Source: Primula veris | Lineage: Eukaryota > Streptophyta > Magnoliopsida > Ericales > Primulaceae | Assembly (NCBI GenBank): GCA_963682055.1 | Contig: OY821744.1 | Coordinates: 3,849,001-3,913,000 of the forward strand | DNA: 64,000 bases | Direction: 5' to 3' | Part shown: positions 47,101 through 58,314 of the stretch, piece after piece | Position numbering within the stretch: position 1 is the stretch's first letter | Layout of the letters: each line of letters begins with the position of its first letter | Translations under genes and position numbers: made by a program | Notes under the pieces: generated by a model | Databases searched by the model: none | What the model saw: only the letters and a program-made list of their open reading frames with translations | What the model was told of the DNA's origin: nothing

Positions 47101-47583
47101 AAAGCCTAAAAGGTAAAACAGAAAGGCTAAGCTTATAATCTGGAACCAAACCACCGATTAATGAGTAAGAAATCGTACTGGTCTGACCCAATGCAATATG
47201 AAATCAGGAGCGAAGAGCTTCTTCAAAAGACCGATGTTTAGCAAATATCCACTGATAGAATCATATTTCGTAATAGGGTCCCGAAACTTGACACGGTCAT
47301 CGTAAGCCGTCGGATCAATCCCTTGCTCATCAAACAAGTGTGGTAAATCCTCATAAAGAAATCCCACGAGCCTTTTTATATCCACTTTCGTATTCGACGG
47401 AGTTTGCTCAACCAAGCTCATTCTACACTTGCATTTTTGCTCTCTTTTCAGGAAAAAAGTACCTAGCTTGGGATTTTTCAAATTTTGTAAAATTGCAACA
47501 GAGTGTTTATTGACTTGGCGGGAGGTGACGTGGAGAGGCGGAGTTGGCCGGAATATGTGATCAGAGATATAAGTGCTGGCCAT
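44147..47583 (-). CDS. HBP5: Chloroplast SOUL/DUF2358 heme-binding protein, copy b, 8 exons, 385 aa
   Basis: Exons on the minus strand: 47583-47179, 46023-45886, 45768-45700, 45620-45549, 45428-45346, 45223-45092, 44505-44292, 44191-44147. Every exon has the same length as in copy a, and the sum is again 1,158 nt. The exon 1 product starts MASTYISDHIFRPTPP and has DUF2358 (VGFLYEDLPHLFDEQGID). The SOUL half ends EDFSLD. Differences from copy a are scattered substitutions, for example DRVKFRDP against EHIKFQDP, where copy b looks closer to the Arabidopsis form. Start codons are 4,205 bases apart in the same orientation, so this is a tandem duplicate. Intron 1 is longer (about 1.15 kb) because of a repeat-rich stretch. 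Both copies look functional. Confidence 0.92.
44532..45003. mobile_element. Two adjacent MITEs in HBP5b intron, shared with HBP5a
   Basis: The first (about 44532-44731) runs from aggcttgtttggttttgctt to agctgcagccaaacaagcct. The second (about 44754-45003) runs from gggattgtttggctaggtta to agctgcagccagccaagctg. They correspond in order and position to those in HBP5a. Confidence 0.55.
46645..47052. mobile_element. TIR-like repeat in HBP5b intron 1
   Basis: It starts agggcctgtttgtcaacggc and ends near accttatttggttgcagtta. AAGC/GCTT-rich units inside (cttagctttttgcttaag; aaaagcaaagaagctag) match the family seen elsewhere in the window. HBP5a has no counterpart here, so it may postdate the duplication. 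The ends are imprecise. Confidence 0.45.
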
Positions 47584-48138
47584 TTGGTAAAATTTTCAGT
47601 TATATTTTTTTGGTGGGAACCAAAAAATTCTGGTAGTGTTCAGGCTTTTGCAAAGATATTGGTATATTAGCCATACAAGAAAAAAATGATTGGTTGTCAT
47701 TTGTTTCAACTATTTTGAAGGATGTGTCTTATTGTGAGCACCTGGTTTATTTCTCGGGCCACAATGAATAAACTTTTCTGTATAAATTGCATTTTTAAGA
47801 AGAATATAATCAAGCCATGAATACACTTCTATAAATTGTAAAATAGAGAAAACAATCGAAATGTCTTAATAATTACACATGTAGGAAACAATCAAGATAT
47901 ATAGAATGTAATAAAATTGATATCCCTGTATACATTGCCCATAATTTGCAGCATCTGCATTGAAGTATTAATCGACCGATATATTTATCTTGGATCGAAG
48001 ATCATTCGACGTCAAGCAACAATGCAGTTACATTAACTCACGAGATTTTTTCCAGGATTATTTGTGAATCTTTACTTCGTTTGCCAGTTATCACGTTAAG
48101 CTTAATTAACTTTTGACTTAAAAAAAGGGTTTTATAGG

Positions 48139-48603
48139 TTTAGTACACAAAACTATCTGATTTTAACAATTTGGATACTCACCTTTCAAATTTTCCAATT
48201 TGGGTACCACACTATAATAACTTTCCAATTTAGCTACCACCGTCTAAATTAATTACAGAATCATGTGACGTGACATTTGATAAACGTTAATTTGAGAGGA
48301 TAATTTAACAATTTTGCATAAAAATATGTCATACTAGAAAAACGTTTTTCCCAATTTCACACATAACAAAAATTTGGATTACGTGTGAAATTGGTAAAAC
48401 GTTTTTTTAGGATGACATATTTTTGTGCAAAATTATTAAATTACTCTATCAAATTAATGTTTGTCAAATGTCACGTGACATGATTCCGTGATTTATTTAG
48501 ACGATAATACTTAAATTGGAAAGTTATTATATTATGTTATTCAAATTAAATTTTTTAAAAGATATACAAATCGTTAACAATATGACTATAGTTTGGTGCA
48601 GTT
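48139..48603. mobile_element. Foldback (long hairpin) MITE, arms about 230 bp
   Basis: The left half pairs with the reverse complement of the right half over nearly its full length. Matching blocks are AACTTTCCAATTTA; AGAATCATGTGACGTGACAT against GGAATCATGTCACGTGACAT; and CAATTTCACACAT against CAATTTCACACGT. The centre is near 48370. There is no coding potential. If transcribed, it would fold into one long hairpin that could feed small-RNA production. Confidence 0.8.
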
Positions 48604-49067
48604 ACATGTCCACTGAAAAATCTTTGTAGAACAATTTCTTGTACTACAATTGGAGGGGTCACTAATCTATGGTTATTCTTGTACTACAATTTCTATCACC
48701 AAATTAACACAAAGATCTAAAGATTCTAAACATCAAAACATGCCCCCCTATGAAAGAATTCAATAAGGCAGTATTTGACTATTACCAAGAGGCAACTTAT
48801 ATATTTTCTACAAGTAAACCAAAAAAATTGAATTTGAAAATGACCAAATTCAGCTTTACAAATCTAAGGATATCAATTGACCACTTCACTTGTGAACTTG
48901 AAATAATTTCCAAAAGCACTAATATACCCTACCTTTTCCTATCAATTGACCACTTCACTACAGATATATCCTCCACTTACTCATATTCAGTGTAAACTTT
49001 AATGCATATACAGATACATATATACACATGTGCTGACATGGCATAGAAAAATTCCTACATGGCTGTC

Positions 49068-49073
49068 CACGTG
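49068..49073 (+). promoter_or_regulatory. G-box (CACGTG) upstream of peptide A
   Basis: The palindromic CACGTG in GTCCACGTGGCAC lies 212 bases before the peptide A ATG. It is conserved at 61741-61746 before peptide B. bZIP and bHLH factors bind this core; regulation here is inferred. Confidence 0.5.
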
Positions 49074-49169
49074 GCACAAACCCTAGGTCTACTACATCAC
49101 TCCACACTTTACTTATGGAAAACTTGTGTCAATAACAATTATACCACTTTCTCTTGAATCTCTTCCCAA

Positions 49170-49178
49170 TATATAAAC
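49170..49178 (+). promoter_or_regulatory. TATA box of peptide A gene
   Basis: TATATAAAC in CCCAATATATAAACAAGTGT lies about 105 bases before the ATG, the right distance for a short 5' leader. It is identical in copy B at about 61843-61851. Confidence 0.6.
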
Positions 49179-49279
49179 AAGTGTATGCTCAATTGTTAAA
49201 CCATCCTCAAACCAAATCACTTTTTTTTTATCTTTAAACCTTACTTTCTTGCTTTCTTCTCATAATATTCCCTAAGAAA

Positions 49280-49435
49280 ATGTCACTCATTTGCCAGGAA
49301 AACGAGTCGATGCTACAAAAAAACGAATACTGTGACGACGGGAATACATGTGAGTACGATGTGAAAGTATCGGAAGTAGAAGGAGATGGAGATGATGATG
49401 ATGATGGTGGATACGACTACGCTCCAGCAGCTTGA
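49280..49435 (+). CDS. Small acidic peptide A, 51 aa, unknown function
   Basis: An ATG at 49280 opens 51 codons. The N-terminus is MSLICQENESML, the middle has two cysteines in EYCDDGNTCEYDVKVSE, an Asp/Gly run follows (DGDDDDDGG), and the end is YDYAPAA. There is no signal peptide or membrane segment. A TATA box and a G-box lie upstream. The reason to believe it is comparison with peptide B at 61951: the frame, start, stop, both cysteines and the YDYAPAA end are kept, and length changes are multiples of three bases. The near-identical 3' flank contains a possible 3' UTR to about 49620. I do not recognise the family. It could be a signalling or metal-binding micropeptide, but nothing in the sequence proves that. 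Confidence 0.65.
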   Translation: MSLICQENESMLQKNEYCDDGNTCEYDVKVSEVEGDGDDDDDGGYDYAPAA

Positions 49436-50488
49436 CTGTGTTTAGTACATTCAATTTACTTGCAGAAATTTTTGTATGGCTAATATGTGACTTGAGGGTT
49501 GAGGCTATGTATTAGGAGATGTGTGGTTTGAGAATAATCTCTGCATGTATTAAATGGTGTCATCTTTATGAATTATCATTAGGACTAGTGACATAATCCA
49601 GGTCAATGTAATAATATATTCATAATTTTAATATTACTACTTTTTTAACTATTAGATAGTGCTGCTTTCTTTTTTGTTATCATATGGACAACTTTTGAGA
49701 TTATGTGAGTACATTTAATGAAAATTCAAGCTAATAATAATAAAAAAGAACTTGCAAGAAGAGACAACCAAGCAAGAGAATCATGTACATATATAGTGTC
49801 ATGCAGAGCTGCTATATATGTGAAGAGTTAAAGTCTTATTATCTAAGAAGTAAAAAATTGTAGATGAAATTTCACAGTGTTCTGTAATTTTGCGCCTGTG
49901 ACAACTAAAACCTACTAAAACTAATTTACAACTCCAATTAGTCAAAATCTAATATATTATCACTATATATCATGTACACCTATTAACCAATACCTTTACT
50001 AAAATCATATTCGATCTTTAATTAAGCATATATTGTCATGACACTCTGGATGGAGTCTATGATCACCATTCATTAGTTATTAGAAAAAAGTGCAAAGTAT
50101 GGTCACCGGTTATAAGGGAAAGGTGCAATATTACACAAGGAATGGTAATTAGATACCATTATCTTTGTGTCCCATATTTTGGCGATTAAAAGCCTAATCT
50201 TATTCTTAATGATCCTTATTTGGTAAAAAAAAATTGCCACTTACCCTCATTAAACCATGACTGCTAACAACCATTACAAAAAAATATTCAAATAGCGACG
50301 GAATTAGTGACGGTATTTTTTGTTACGAATTTATTAGCGACGGTTTTTGTGACGGTTTTGTGACAGTTTAGTCAATTTGCGACATATTTGTGACAACTTT
50401 TTAAATTAGCGACAGGCTTGTGACAACTTTTGACTCTCACTAAATCAAGCATTATTTTGTAGTCAACAAGAAAACCTCTCTAGGCAAC
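49436..50488. other. Spacer between peptide A and CML pseudogene A
   Basis: It holds the probable peptide A 3' UTR and AT-rich DNA that aligns with 62110-63059. It lacks the Stowaway MITE present in copy B but carries a CACTA-like MITE (50273-50463) that copy B lacks. Confidence 0.65.
50273..50463. mobile_element. CACTA-like MITE with AGCGACGGA repeats, copy 2
   Basis: It runs from CATTACAAAAAAATATTC to ATTATTTTGTAGTC and is nearly identical inside to 13452-13632. AAC lies on both sides, which fits a 3-bp target duplication. It is absent from the homologous site in duplication unit B. Confidence 0.7.
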
Positions 50489-50885
50489 ATGGCCGAGGTA
50501 ACAAAAGTGGTCAACAAGTTTGATACAAACCGTGAAGGAAGACTCAAAAGAGGAAATGAAATATGTTCTGGAGTTACTTGGATCCCACGCAACACCACCT
50601 AAGGTTGAGGATATGATGGAGGAGATGGATAAAGATGGAGATGGACTTATCGACTTGGCCGAGTTTGCTGCTTTTCATGGTGGTTTTGCAGCTTCAACGG
50701 AGTTTAGGGAAGCGTGTTTAATAAGGATAGCTATGATTTGAGATCAGCTAGTGCAATCCACGTTTTGAAATGACTTGTGTAGAAGTGCATGGTGAAGGAT
50801 TGTGAGAAGATGATACGAGGACTTTGACTTGAATGGGGATGGGTTTGTTAATTTTGACAAGTTTGAGAAGATGATGAAGTTGTGA
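50489..50885 (+). pseudogene. Calmodulin-like (polcalcin/CML-type) EF-hand pseudogene A
   Basis: It starts MAEVTKVVNKFDTN, then shifts frame. A second frame holds YVLELLGSHATPPKVEDMM and an EF-hand loop (MDKDGDGLIDLAEFAAFHGG). Later fragments in yet other frames read MVKDCEKMI and DLNGDGFVNFDKFEKMM, ending near 50885. The original was a small multi-EF-hand calcium sensor of about 140 residues. At least three frameshifts and a lost segment between EF-hands make it non-functional. It sits about 1.05 kb downstream of peptide A, the same arrangement as in unit B. Confidence 0.8.
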
Positions 50886-51376
50886 TTTTTTATTTGATGC
50901 TTAGGATCAATTTTAGGTTCACTACAAGAAAAAGTATTAGCGGTTGGTATAATGATTGTCGCTAAGTTTTTCATAATATCAACAATTTGTTTATACTCAA
51001 CAAAAGAAAAAATTCTCCATCAAAGTGAACAATTTTTTACGCAAATAGTAAATATGAAATCTATGTTTGATGAAATGTGGGATCTATGTTTGATGAATAG
51101 GGAAGATACCTTCAAGGTTAGGTTGCATTTGCAATTGAACTATGCTAATATAAGAGCTCAATGAAAAAATAAAAAAGTTTTTCTCCCTAGGCCACACAAC
51201 AATGGTATGATGGAAGTTTTGGTCAGAATCAGAGGTGTAATATATTATTTACACTTTTTGAAATTTAATATACTCCAATATTTCAATAACTGTTAAACTA
51301 ACTACGATAATAATTTAGAAAATGGAAGAAATTGATATGTATTGTTCACACCAATTCTTGTAATTACTTTGATTAA
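50886..51376. other. 3' part of duplication unit A
   Basis: The sequence aligns with 63421-63930. It includes a CACTA-type end (cactacaagaaaaagtatta) at about 50922 and a conserved region around 51060-51240 with short open frames that differ between copies. No gene can be supported. Confidence 0.6.
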
Positions 51377-51839
51377 AGAGTAAATTACCTTTTAGTGTAT
51401 CTTTTCAAAAGTAATTCCCAAAAAGTCATACTTTCAAAAAGTAATTCTCTTTTGGTGCATATTTCTCACATTCAGTTGAAAACTTCAAAATTTTTGAAAT
51501 GAATGGATTTTGTTTGTTATTTTAAAATGAATGAACATTTGTTTGCTCAATAATATTGAAGTGAATGATCTTTTGTTTGATTTTTTGAAGTGAATAAGCT
51601 TTTTTTTTTTCAATACCAGCAAAACCTTTATTAACAAAAAGTAACATCTCGTGAGCTAAGCCCTCACGATGACTAACGTCTAAAACCTTAAACATTGAAA
51701 TCTAAAAAAAAAAAAAAAAAAAACACAAGCAAGGTATAGTTACCTGCTTTTACTAGGAAACATAGCTTTTTAAAAGAGAAAAGAAAAAACAAATTTCAGC
51801 ACATTTCAGCAACATTCTCTTAAAACTATTCTTTTCATA

Positions 51840-52290
51840 CTCTTCGATTGGCAAGAAACGTCATTCTTCTTCAGCAACATTCTCCTATAACCTTAGAACC
51901 ATTACTTAAAATTTCAAAACAGCCAAGGGCAAGGGCTGTCTCTTTTATTACACAGGAAACTTCAATCTTCTTCAGCAACATTCGAAAGAAAAACAGCCAA
52001 GGGAAAAACCTGTCTCTTTGCAAGAAACTTCATTCTTCTTTCAGCAGCTTATCTTATAAAAGAACCCAGTACCATTACTTAATCTTTCGAAAGAGAAAAC
52101 AGCCAAGGGTCAAGTCTTGTTTGATCAAGAACCCTCATTCTTCTTTAGCAACATTCTCTTAAAAAAACTATACATTCATATCCTCAGAACCATTACTTCA
52201 AAATTCGAAATAAAAACAGCCAAGTTTCAAGGCCTTTCTCTTGATTACGCAAGAACCATCAATCTTTTTATCAAAAACAGAGTCTAAAAG
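51840..52290 (-). repeat. Tandem repeats in the LINE 3' UTR
   Basis: About five degenerate copies, spaced 70-125 bases, of CAAGAAACTTCATTCTTCTT with CAGCAACATTCTC, AACCATTACTT and ACAGCCAAGGGCAAG blocks (plus-strand reading), at about 51850, 51950, 52019, 52124 and 52249. Confidence 0.75.
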
Positions 52291-52465
52291 CCACAAAGGC
52301 TAATTGACCAAAACAGCTTCGTAACTGCTAAATCGTAAAAAAAAACCAAATCTCCAGCCATTTCACAAAGAAAAATTGCAGCTTTGCAACTGCATGAATC
52401 AACTTTTCCAGTTTAAAGCCATCTTAGAAAGTAACTCTGAAAAACAGCCAATAAATGGCTAAAGA

Positions 52466-55400
52466 TCAAAGAAATTTCCCCCTAAAACAGGGAGTCTCTT
52501 TTTGATCTAATAAATAGGTGGCTTTGATTTTCTTTGGCAACCACTGTATGTCCATAGTAGAGAAATTTATACCTTTAGCACCAAGTTTAGCAAGACCATC
52601 AGCTACCTGATTTTGCTCTCTAAATATATGATCAAAGTTAGAGCAAACATAAGGCATCATATAACAAATATCATACCATATTTTAACAAATTTAGGACCA
52701 GGACTTTTCCCCTTTTTCCACCAATTCACTATTAATTCTGAATCTGATTCAATTAATAGTTCATTAAAACCCATAGAAAACATAATGAGAAGTCCATTTA
52801 ATAAAGCAACCAGTTCTGCATATATGTGATTATTAGTGCCTAGATTAAAAGAAAATGCAATGATAAAAACACCATTGCTATCTCTTAAAATCCCACCACA
52901 TCCTGTTCTTGCACCCTCAATAGCAGAACCATCAATGTTAAGTTTAAATCTACCACTAGGTGGACATTTCCAATAAACCAACAGCGGTCTTTTGACATTA
53001 AAAGCTTTGATATCAATACCAAAGTTTATAAGAGTAATATAATTAAAAGACTTACCAATGGCTTTAGGAGTAATGAGATCATTTAAATCTCGTAGCCAAT
53101 TAATAACTTTATTGATAATTGAATCCCCATTCATTTCAATATTCTCATGCTTATTTTTATTCTTACTAATCCAAATTTCCCAACAAATAAGAGAGGGGAC
53201 TAGTGATGCTATTATACCAACGTGAGATAGATCACATTTAGCAAACCATTTTGTAATATAAGCTCTCAAATTATCCCCTATAAATTTATCAAAACCAAAA
53301 GCATTACTAAAAAAATTCCATATTTTAAAACTAATTTCACTATTGCTGAATAAATGATCAGCAGAGTCCTCTTTATGATTACAGCAACATGAGCATTTTG
53401 ATGCAAGAGAAATGCCAAATTTTTTAACATCCTGATCAAGTTTAACAGCTGAGAACCAAAGCTTCCAATTAAATATAGAAATTTCAGTGGGCAAAACTTT
53501 ATTCCATATAAATTTAGCTATAGAAAATTTTTCACCTTTATTTCTCAGAAAATTATAAGCATTCTTCACAGTAAGTTCACCATTATGTGATAAAGGCCAA
53601 AACCTGTAGTCAGTACCAGTTCTTAGGCAAACTGAGAGTTGAGTAACTCTACTAGCCAAAATCTTACCTCCCATAAGTTCAAGCAATTTAGCATCCCAAC
53701 TGCAGCCAACAATTACCTGATTAAGAAGAATATTAGGAAAAACAACATCGAAATCATTGCAAAGCAAACCGGTACCTGACCAATTTTCATACCAAAAACT
53801 TACAGACCCTTCATTAAGACTCCATTCACTTTTTGTAACTAAAGTATTGAAATTGGCACCAAAACACTTCCAAATGTAAGAGTGATTTTGTTTAAAAACA
53901 GGATTAGAGCAATTTACATATTTTGCAAAGTATTTCTGGTACATAAAAACTGACCAAGGAGTTTCAGAATCTAGTAGTTTCCAACTCATTTTAAAATGAA
54001 GTGCTTTCATTACTTCTGAAATATCTCTAATACCCAAACCACCCTCATATATGGGTTTTGCAATTTTAGACCATCTAAGCCAATGATGTTTGTTTTTGCA
54101 ATCAAAAGTACCCCAGAAAAAATTTGCAAAGGCCATATTAATTTTGTCTAGCACTATTTTAGGTGGGTTTAACACAGCAAGGAGGTGCATAGGGAAAGAA
54201 GAAAGAACATGTTTAATTAAGGTAATTTTAGCCCCAGGAGACAACAAACCACTTTTCCAGCTAGCTACCTTAGTGTAGATTTTATCTAACAAAGGATTAT
54301 ACATATTAGAGGTAAGCTTAGCATAATGTAGGGGAATCCCCAAATATTTAGTAGGAAATGTACCCTCACTAAAACCAGTGGCTTGAGCTATAATACTTTT
54401 TCTAATGGAGGTTTGTTTAAAAGTTAAAAACATACTTTTAGATTTATTGAGAAGTTGACTTGAGGCCTTTTCATACTCATTTATAAAATTCATAAGAATG
54501 GTAAGATTATTTTTAGTACCATTTGTAAAAATTAAAATATCATCTGCAAAAAGAATGTGAGAAATAGGCTTAATATTAGGAGGAATAACATAAGGTATAA
54601 GCTTTTCTTTAACATATAAATTTTCTAACCCTCTACTGAGTACTTCTTCTGCAATAATAAAAAGTAATGGTGAAAGAGGATCGTCTTGTTTAACTCCTCT
54701 GCTAGATGAAAAATAACCATGTTGTACCCCATTCACACACACAGAATATTTGGCTAGGGTGACACATTTCATTACAAGATTGATCCAAATATTATCAAAA
54801 CCAAAAGCAACAAGGACGTTTTTTAGAAAGTTCTAGTTTATTCTATCAAAAGCCTTGGCCATGTCTAATTTAAAAACCACATTACCACCTCTAGGTTGAT
54901 TACCTAAATGTACTAGCAGTTCTTGAGATAACAAAATGGCATCAGAAATATTCCTACCCTCAACAAAACCACTTTGTTGAGGGGAAATAATTTTAGGCAA
55001 AATGATAGATAATCTTTTAGCCATAATTTTAGTAATAATCTTATAAAATACTTGACATAGACTAATAGGTCTGAATTGTGAAAAATCAGTTGGATTGTCT
55101 GTTTTAAGGATGAGAATAATAAGTGCAGAAACGAAAGCTTGTGGGAAAGTCTCCCCCTTAAAAAAGCCAACAACAGCTTCACAAAGGTCATCCACAATAG
55201 TATCCCAACAACTAGTAAAAAACACTGAGCTGAACCCATCTGGGCCTGGAGAAGAATCCATAGGTATATCTTTTACTGCATTTTTTATTTCATCTAAATT
55301 TGGACATAAGTTTAGCCTTTTATTATCATTAGAATTAACCAAAACAGGGATAACATTAAAAAGAGATAAATTAGCACTTACTCCATTATCAGTTAGATGA

Positions 55401-56592
55401 TTTTCAAAGAAAGAACATGCTTCATTTTTAATCTCATTAAAATCCTCAGAAACCCTACCATTGGCCAGTTTAATCTGTTGGATACAAATTTTAGCTCTCT
55501 TGTGTTTAAGCATATGATGAAAAAACTTTGTATTTCTGTCACCTTCAGCTAACCATTTAACTTTAGCCTTTTGTTTTAGAAAAATTTCTTCTTGCAATAC
55601 AGCTTCCTTATATTTATTTAGACAAGATAAGTATTCCTTTAAATATGCATCACCTAAATTAACCAGGTTGTTCTCTGCAAATTTCAGAGAATCACCAAGT
55701 AAAGCCACTTTATTAATAATATTACCAAAAGTATTTTTATTCCACACTTTGAGGGCAGCTTTTAACCTTTTTAGCTTAAAAGCAAACTTGTTCATACCCT
55801 GTAAATGACAATAGACACTCCAATTATTCTTAACAAATTCATGAAAATCCTTGTGATTAAGCCACATTCTCTGAAATTTGAAAACAGAAGGTCCATAAGA
55901 GTTATTAGAGCTAAAAGTAAAAACTAAAGGTGAATGATCAGAAATGGTTCTTTCAAAAATGTTAAGTTTAAGAGAATAAAAGTAGCCTTCCCAACCAACA
56001 GTAACCATTGCTCTATCTAACTTTTCAAACTGAGTTTTACCATTGCTACACCTAAACCAGGTAAAAGGAGAGCCAACATAAGTCATATGTCAATTAGGTT
56101 ATTTCCACTAATAAAATCACAAAAGTCATTTTTATCTCTACTAGCTCTAGTATGTCCACCTAGTTTTTCAGAGTCACTTTTAGTAGTGTTAAAATCTCCT
56201 GCAATGAGCCACTTTTCATTTTTAAGATTCAAATTGCTAATTGTAGTCCAAAGTGACCTCCTAGAAATGTAATCACATCTAGCATAAACAAAAGTAATAT
56301 AAAAAATCCCATCTGTCAAAATTTTTAAAGTAATTTCTTGAGAGGAGGAGCTAATTATATCAAATTTCAAGAACTTCTTAAACATTATCCAAATTTTACC
56401 TTTACTAGACTCATTAGCTAGAATACAGTCCATTCCTAATTTTCTAATAATAGCACTATTTTTATTAACAGGAATCATAGGTTCTAATATAGCAACTAAA
56501 TCAAACTTATATTTCTTAGTATATATAGATAATTGGGCTTGAGAAATAATATTGGAAATGCCCCTTATATTCCATATTAAGAAATTAATCAT
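52466..56592 (-). pseudogene. LINE ORF2: endonuclease, reverse transcriptase, RNase H; one frameshift and one stop
   Basis: Three pieces read 56592-56083, 56086-54833 and 54772-52466. The first has apurinic-type endonuclease motifs (LIWNIRG, ILEPM, IAGDFNTT). The second continues with endonuclease SDHSPLVF and RT motifs (SSPGPDGF, FRPISLCQVFYKI, QSGFVEGRNISDAI, FKLDMAKAFDRIN). The third carries GVKQDDPLSPLLF, the catalytic FADD in SHILFADDILIF, a zinc-binding region with a Cys cluster (SKCSCCCNHKEDSADHLF) and a plant-type RNase H (NIDGSA, AELVALL, ESDSELI, NQVADGLAKLG). A one-base frameshift lies at about 56085. A TAG at 54833-54835 interrupts the frame just after FDRIN, where relatives have Trp. 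ORF2 overlaps the end of ORF1 by 8 bases. Confidence 0.9.
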
Positions 56593-58314
56593 TAAAAGAG
56601 GCAGAAATCTCCTTTCTGGTATCTATACCAGAAGGAGTGTACCTGTTAGGACGTTTGATATTTCTTTTCTCATGCTTGTTCTCACCTTCCCCCCTAGATA
56701 GCTCCTGCTTCTCATTGAAAGGTGTGCCAATGCTTGAATCCAAATGCAGTTTACACATTAAATCTTCCATTGAGTTGTTCACCTCAACCTCATCGTTTGC
56801 TCTCTTGTTATTTATAGAGCTAGAAATCAGCTCACTCTCAGCTTGTTCCAGTTTCTTTTTTTCTTTATTTCTTTTTTCTCTTTCTTTCTTCCTTGCACCT
56901 TTTGACAAGGAAAATCCGTCACTAGATGAATTCCCTTGTTCACCTTTCTCATTGTCAGTATTTCCAATAAAAACTAAGGGTTTTTTAGTCCCTTGAGATA
57001 TTATGTTTGCTTCCCCTATACTGGAGATTAGTGCATTCTTATAATTATCACATTCTGAGGTACAGTTTGAAGAGGGGTACTCTCCAAAATATCATTGACA
57101 TTGACCTCTTTGGTGTTCTCATTCAACATTTCAGTGACTGGTATAATTACCTCATCCTCTTTAACAGAAGATGAGGAAGCCACAAATTCCCCTACAGGAA
57201 TGTTTTTCTTATGCTTTTCTGCCTCCCCCATGTCTACATCACTATCCATGATGATCCATTTCCCTTTTTCTTTTCTCATGAATTTACCATCTTTGTTAAA
57301 ACATTCATTTTCATTTAGTTCCCTTGGGTTTTTAACAGCATATTCTTGCCTAAATACAACCTTTTTCTGGCTCAATTGAACTCTGTTTCTATCCCCAGAT
57401 GATCTCTGTTCCATTACAATTTTTAGCCCATTCTGATTTTCATTGCCCTTATTATTACTAATCTGATTTGGAAACATCCCACCAAAGAATCTTTTACACT
57501 CATTAGGGGAGTGACCTTGAAGCCAACACTTATCACAATATTTAGGCATTTTTTCATATTCTATTTTTTGCCAAAAGCCTTCTTCATGAGAAGTACCAAT
57601 CCACACTACATCTTCCCTATTTTCTAAAAGGTCCATTTCTACACAAACCCTAGCAAAAGCTGGCCTAGCATGAGTCAAAGTAGCTAGATCAGCCACTAAA
57701 AACCTACCAAAAGGTTGTGTTATAGCTTTTAGATAAGATAGGATGCAAAAATTGAGAGGGAGAAGAGGGAGTTTGATCCAGACTGGGGCAATAGAGGATT
57801 CCCTCTTTAAATTAAAATCTACAGTCCATTTAAATATTCTAAATAGCGCGCCCTCCATCTCATGGTTATTCTGGGTCCATATTTTATTAAAATCTATACT
57901 GTTTCTAGCTTTAATGAATGCATGTCTATTATCAATAAGGCTAACAACCGGTGTTTGAGTTAATCCCCAATGTTTAACAATATGGTCTCTAATAACTTCA
58001 ATCCTTGGTCTCCCCTTACTAAATTTAGCTACCAACCCATATTGGAGGGGGGTACCTGATCTTTGTAGTTCTAAGGTGGAAAAGATAACAGCAGGCTTGA
58101 AATCTTTAGTTTGGGTTTGCTTTAAAGGTAGTTGAACATCGGTTATATCCAGTGAACTCATATCTAATTTATAGTTTGTTGCCTCTGAATTATTAGAAGA
58201 AAGAATACCTTTTAGAGCTGATGCATAGGACTTACTAGCATTAGATTGATTTTTATTGATATTCGGAGAAGGGATTTCAACCCCTTTACCTTTATCGATC
58301 TCCTCTATACCCAT
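56585..58314 (-). pseudogene. LINE ORF1: DUF4283/CCHC nucleic-acid-binding protein, one frameshift
   Basis: The ATG at 58314 opens 428 codons ending at 57028. The N-terminal ~90 residues are polar. A DUF4283-type region follows (about 95-230; VWIKLPLLPLNF and ARVCVEMDLL), then a CCHC knuckle near 258 (YCDKCWLQGHSPNECKR). After a frameshift near 57050 the protein continues in another frame through NCDNYKNALISS and SLSKGARKKEREKRNKEKKK to KEISASFND, ending at 56585. The stop overlaps the ORF2 start as ATGATTAA. ORF1 proteins of plant L1 elements bind the element RNA. Confidence 0.87.

Larger units (their letters stand above)
47584..49279. other. Spacer with foldback element, between HBP5b and peptide A
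   Basis: The first ~500 bases are the upstream side of HBP5b. A foldback element lies at 48139-48603. From about 48830 the sequence is the start of duplication unit A, matching 61495 onward, and includes the peptide A promoter. No other gene is supported. Confidence 0.65.

Noticed and set aside
55095..55400. Plus-strand frames opposite the LINE and copia coding regions
   Set aside because: They are shadows of the real ORFs on the other strand, with no start context or family match.
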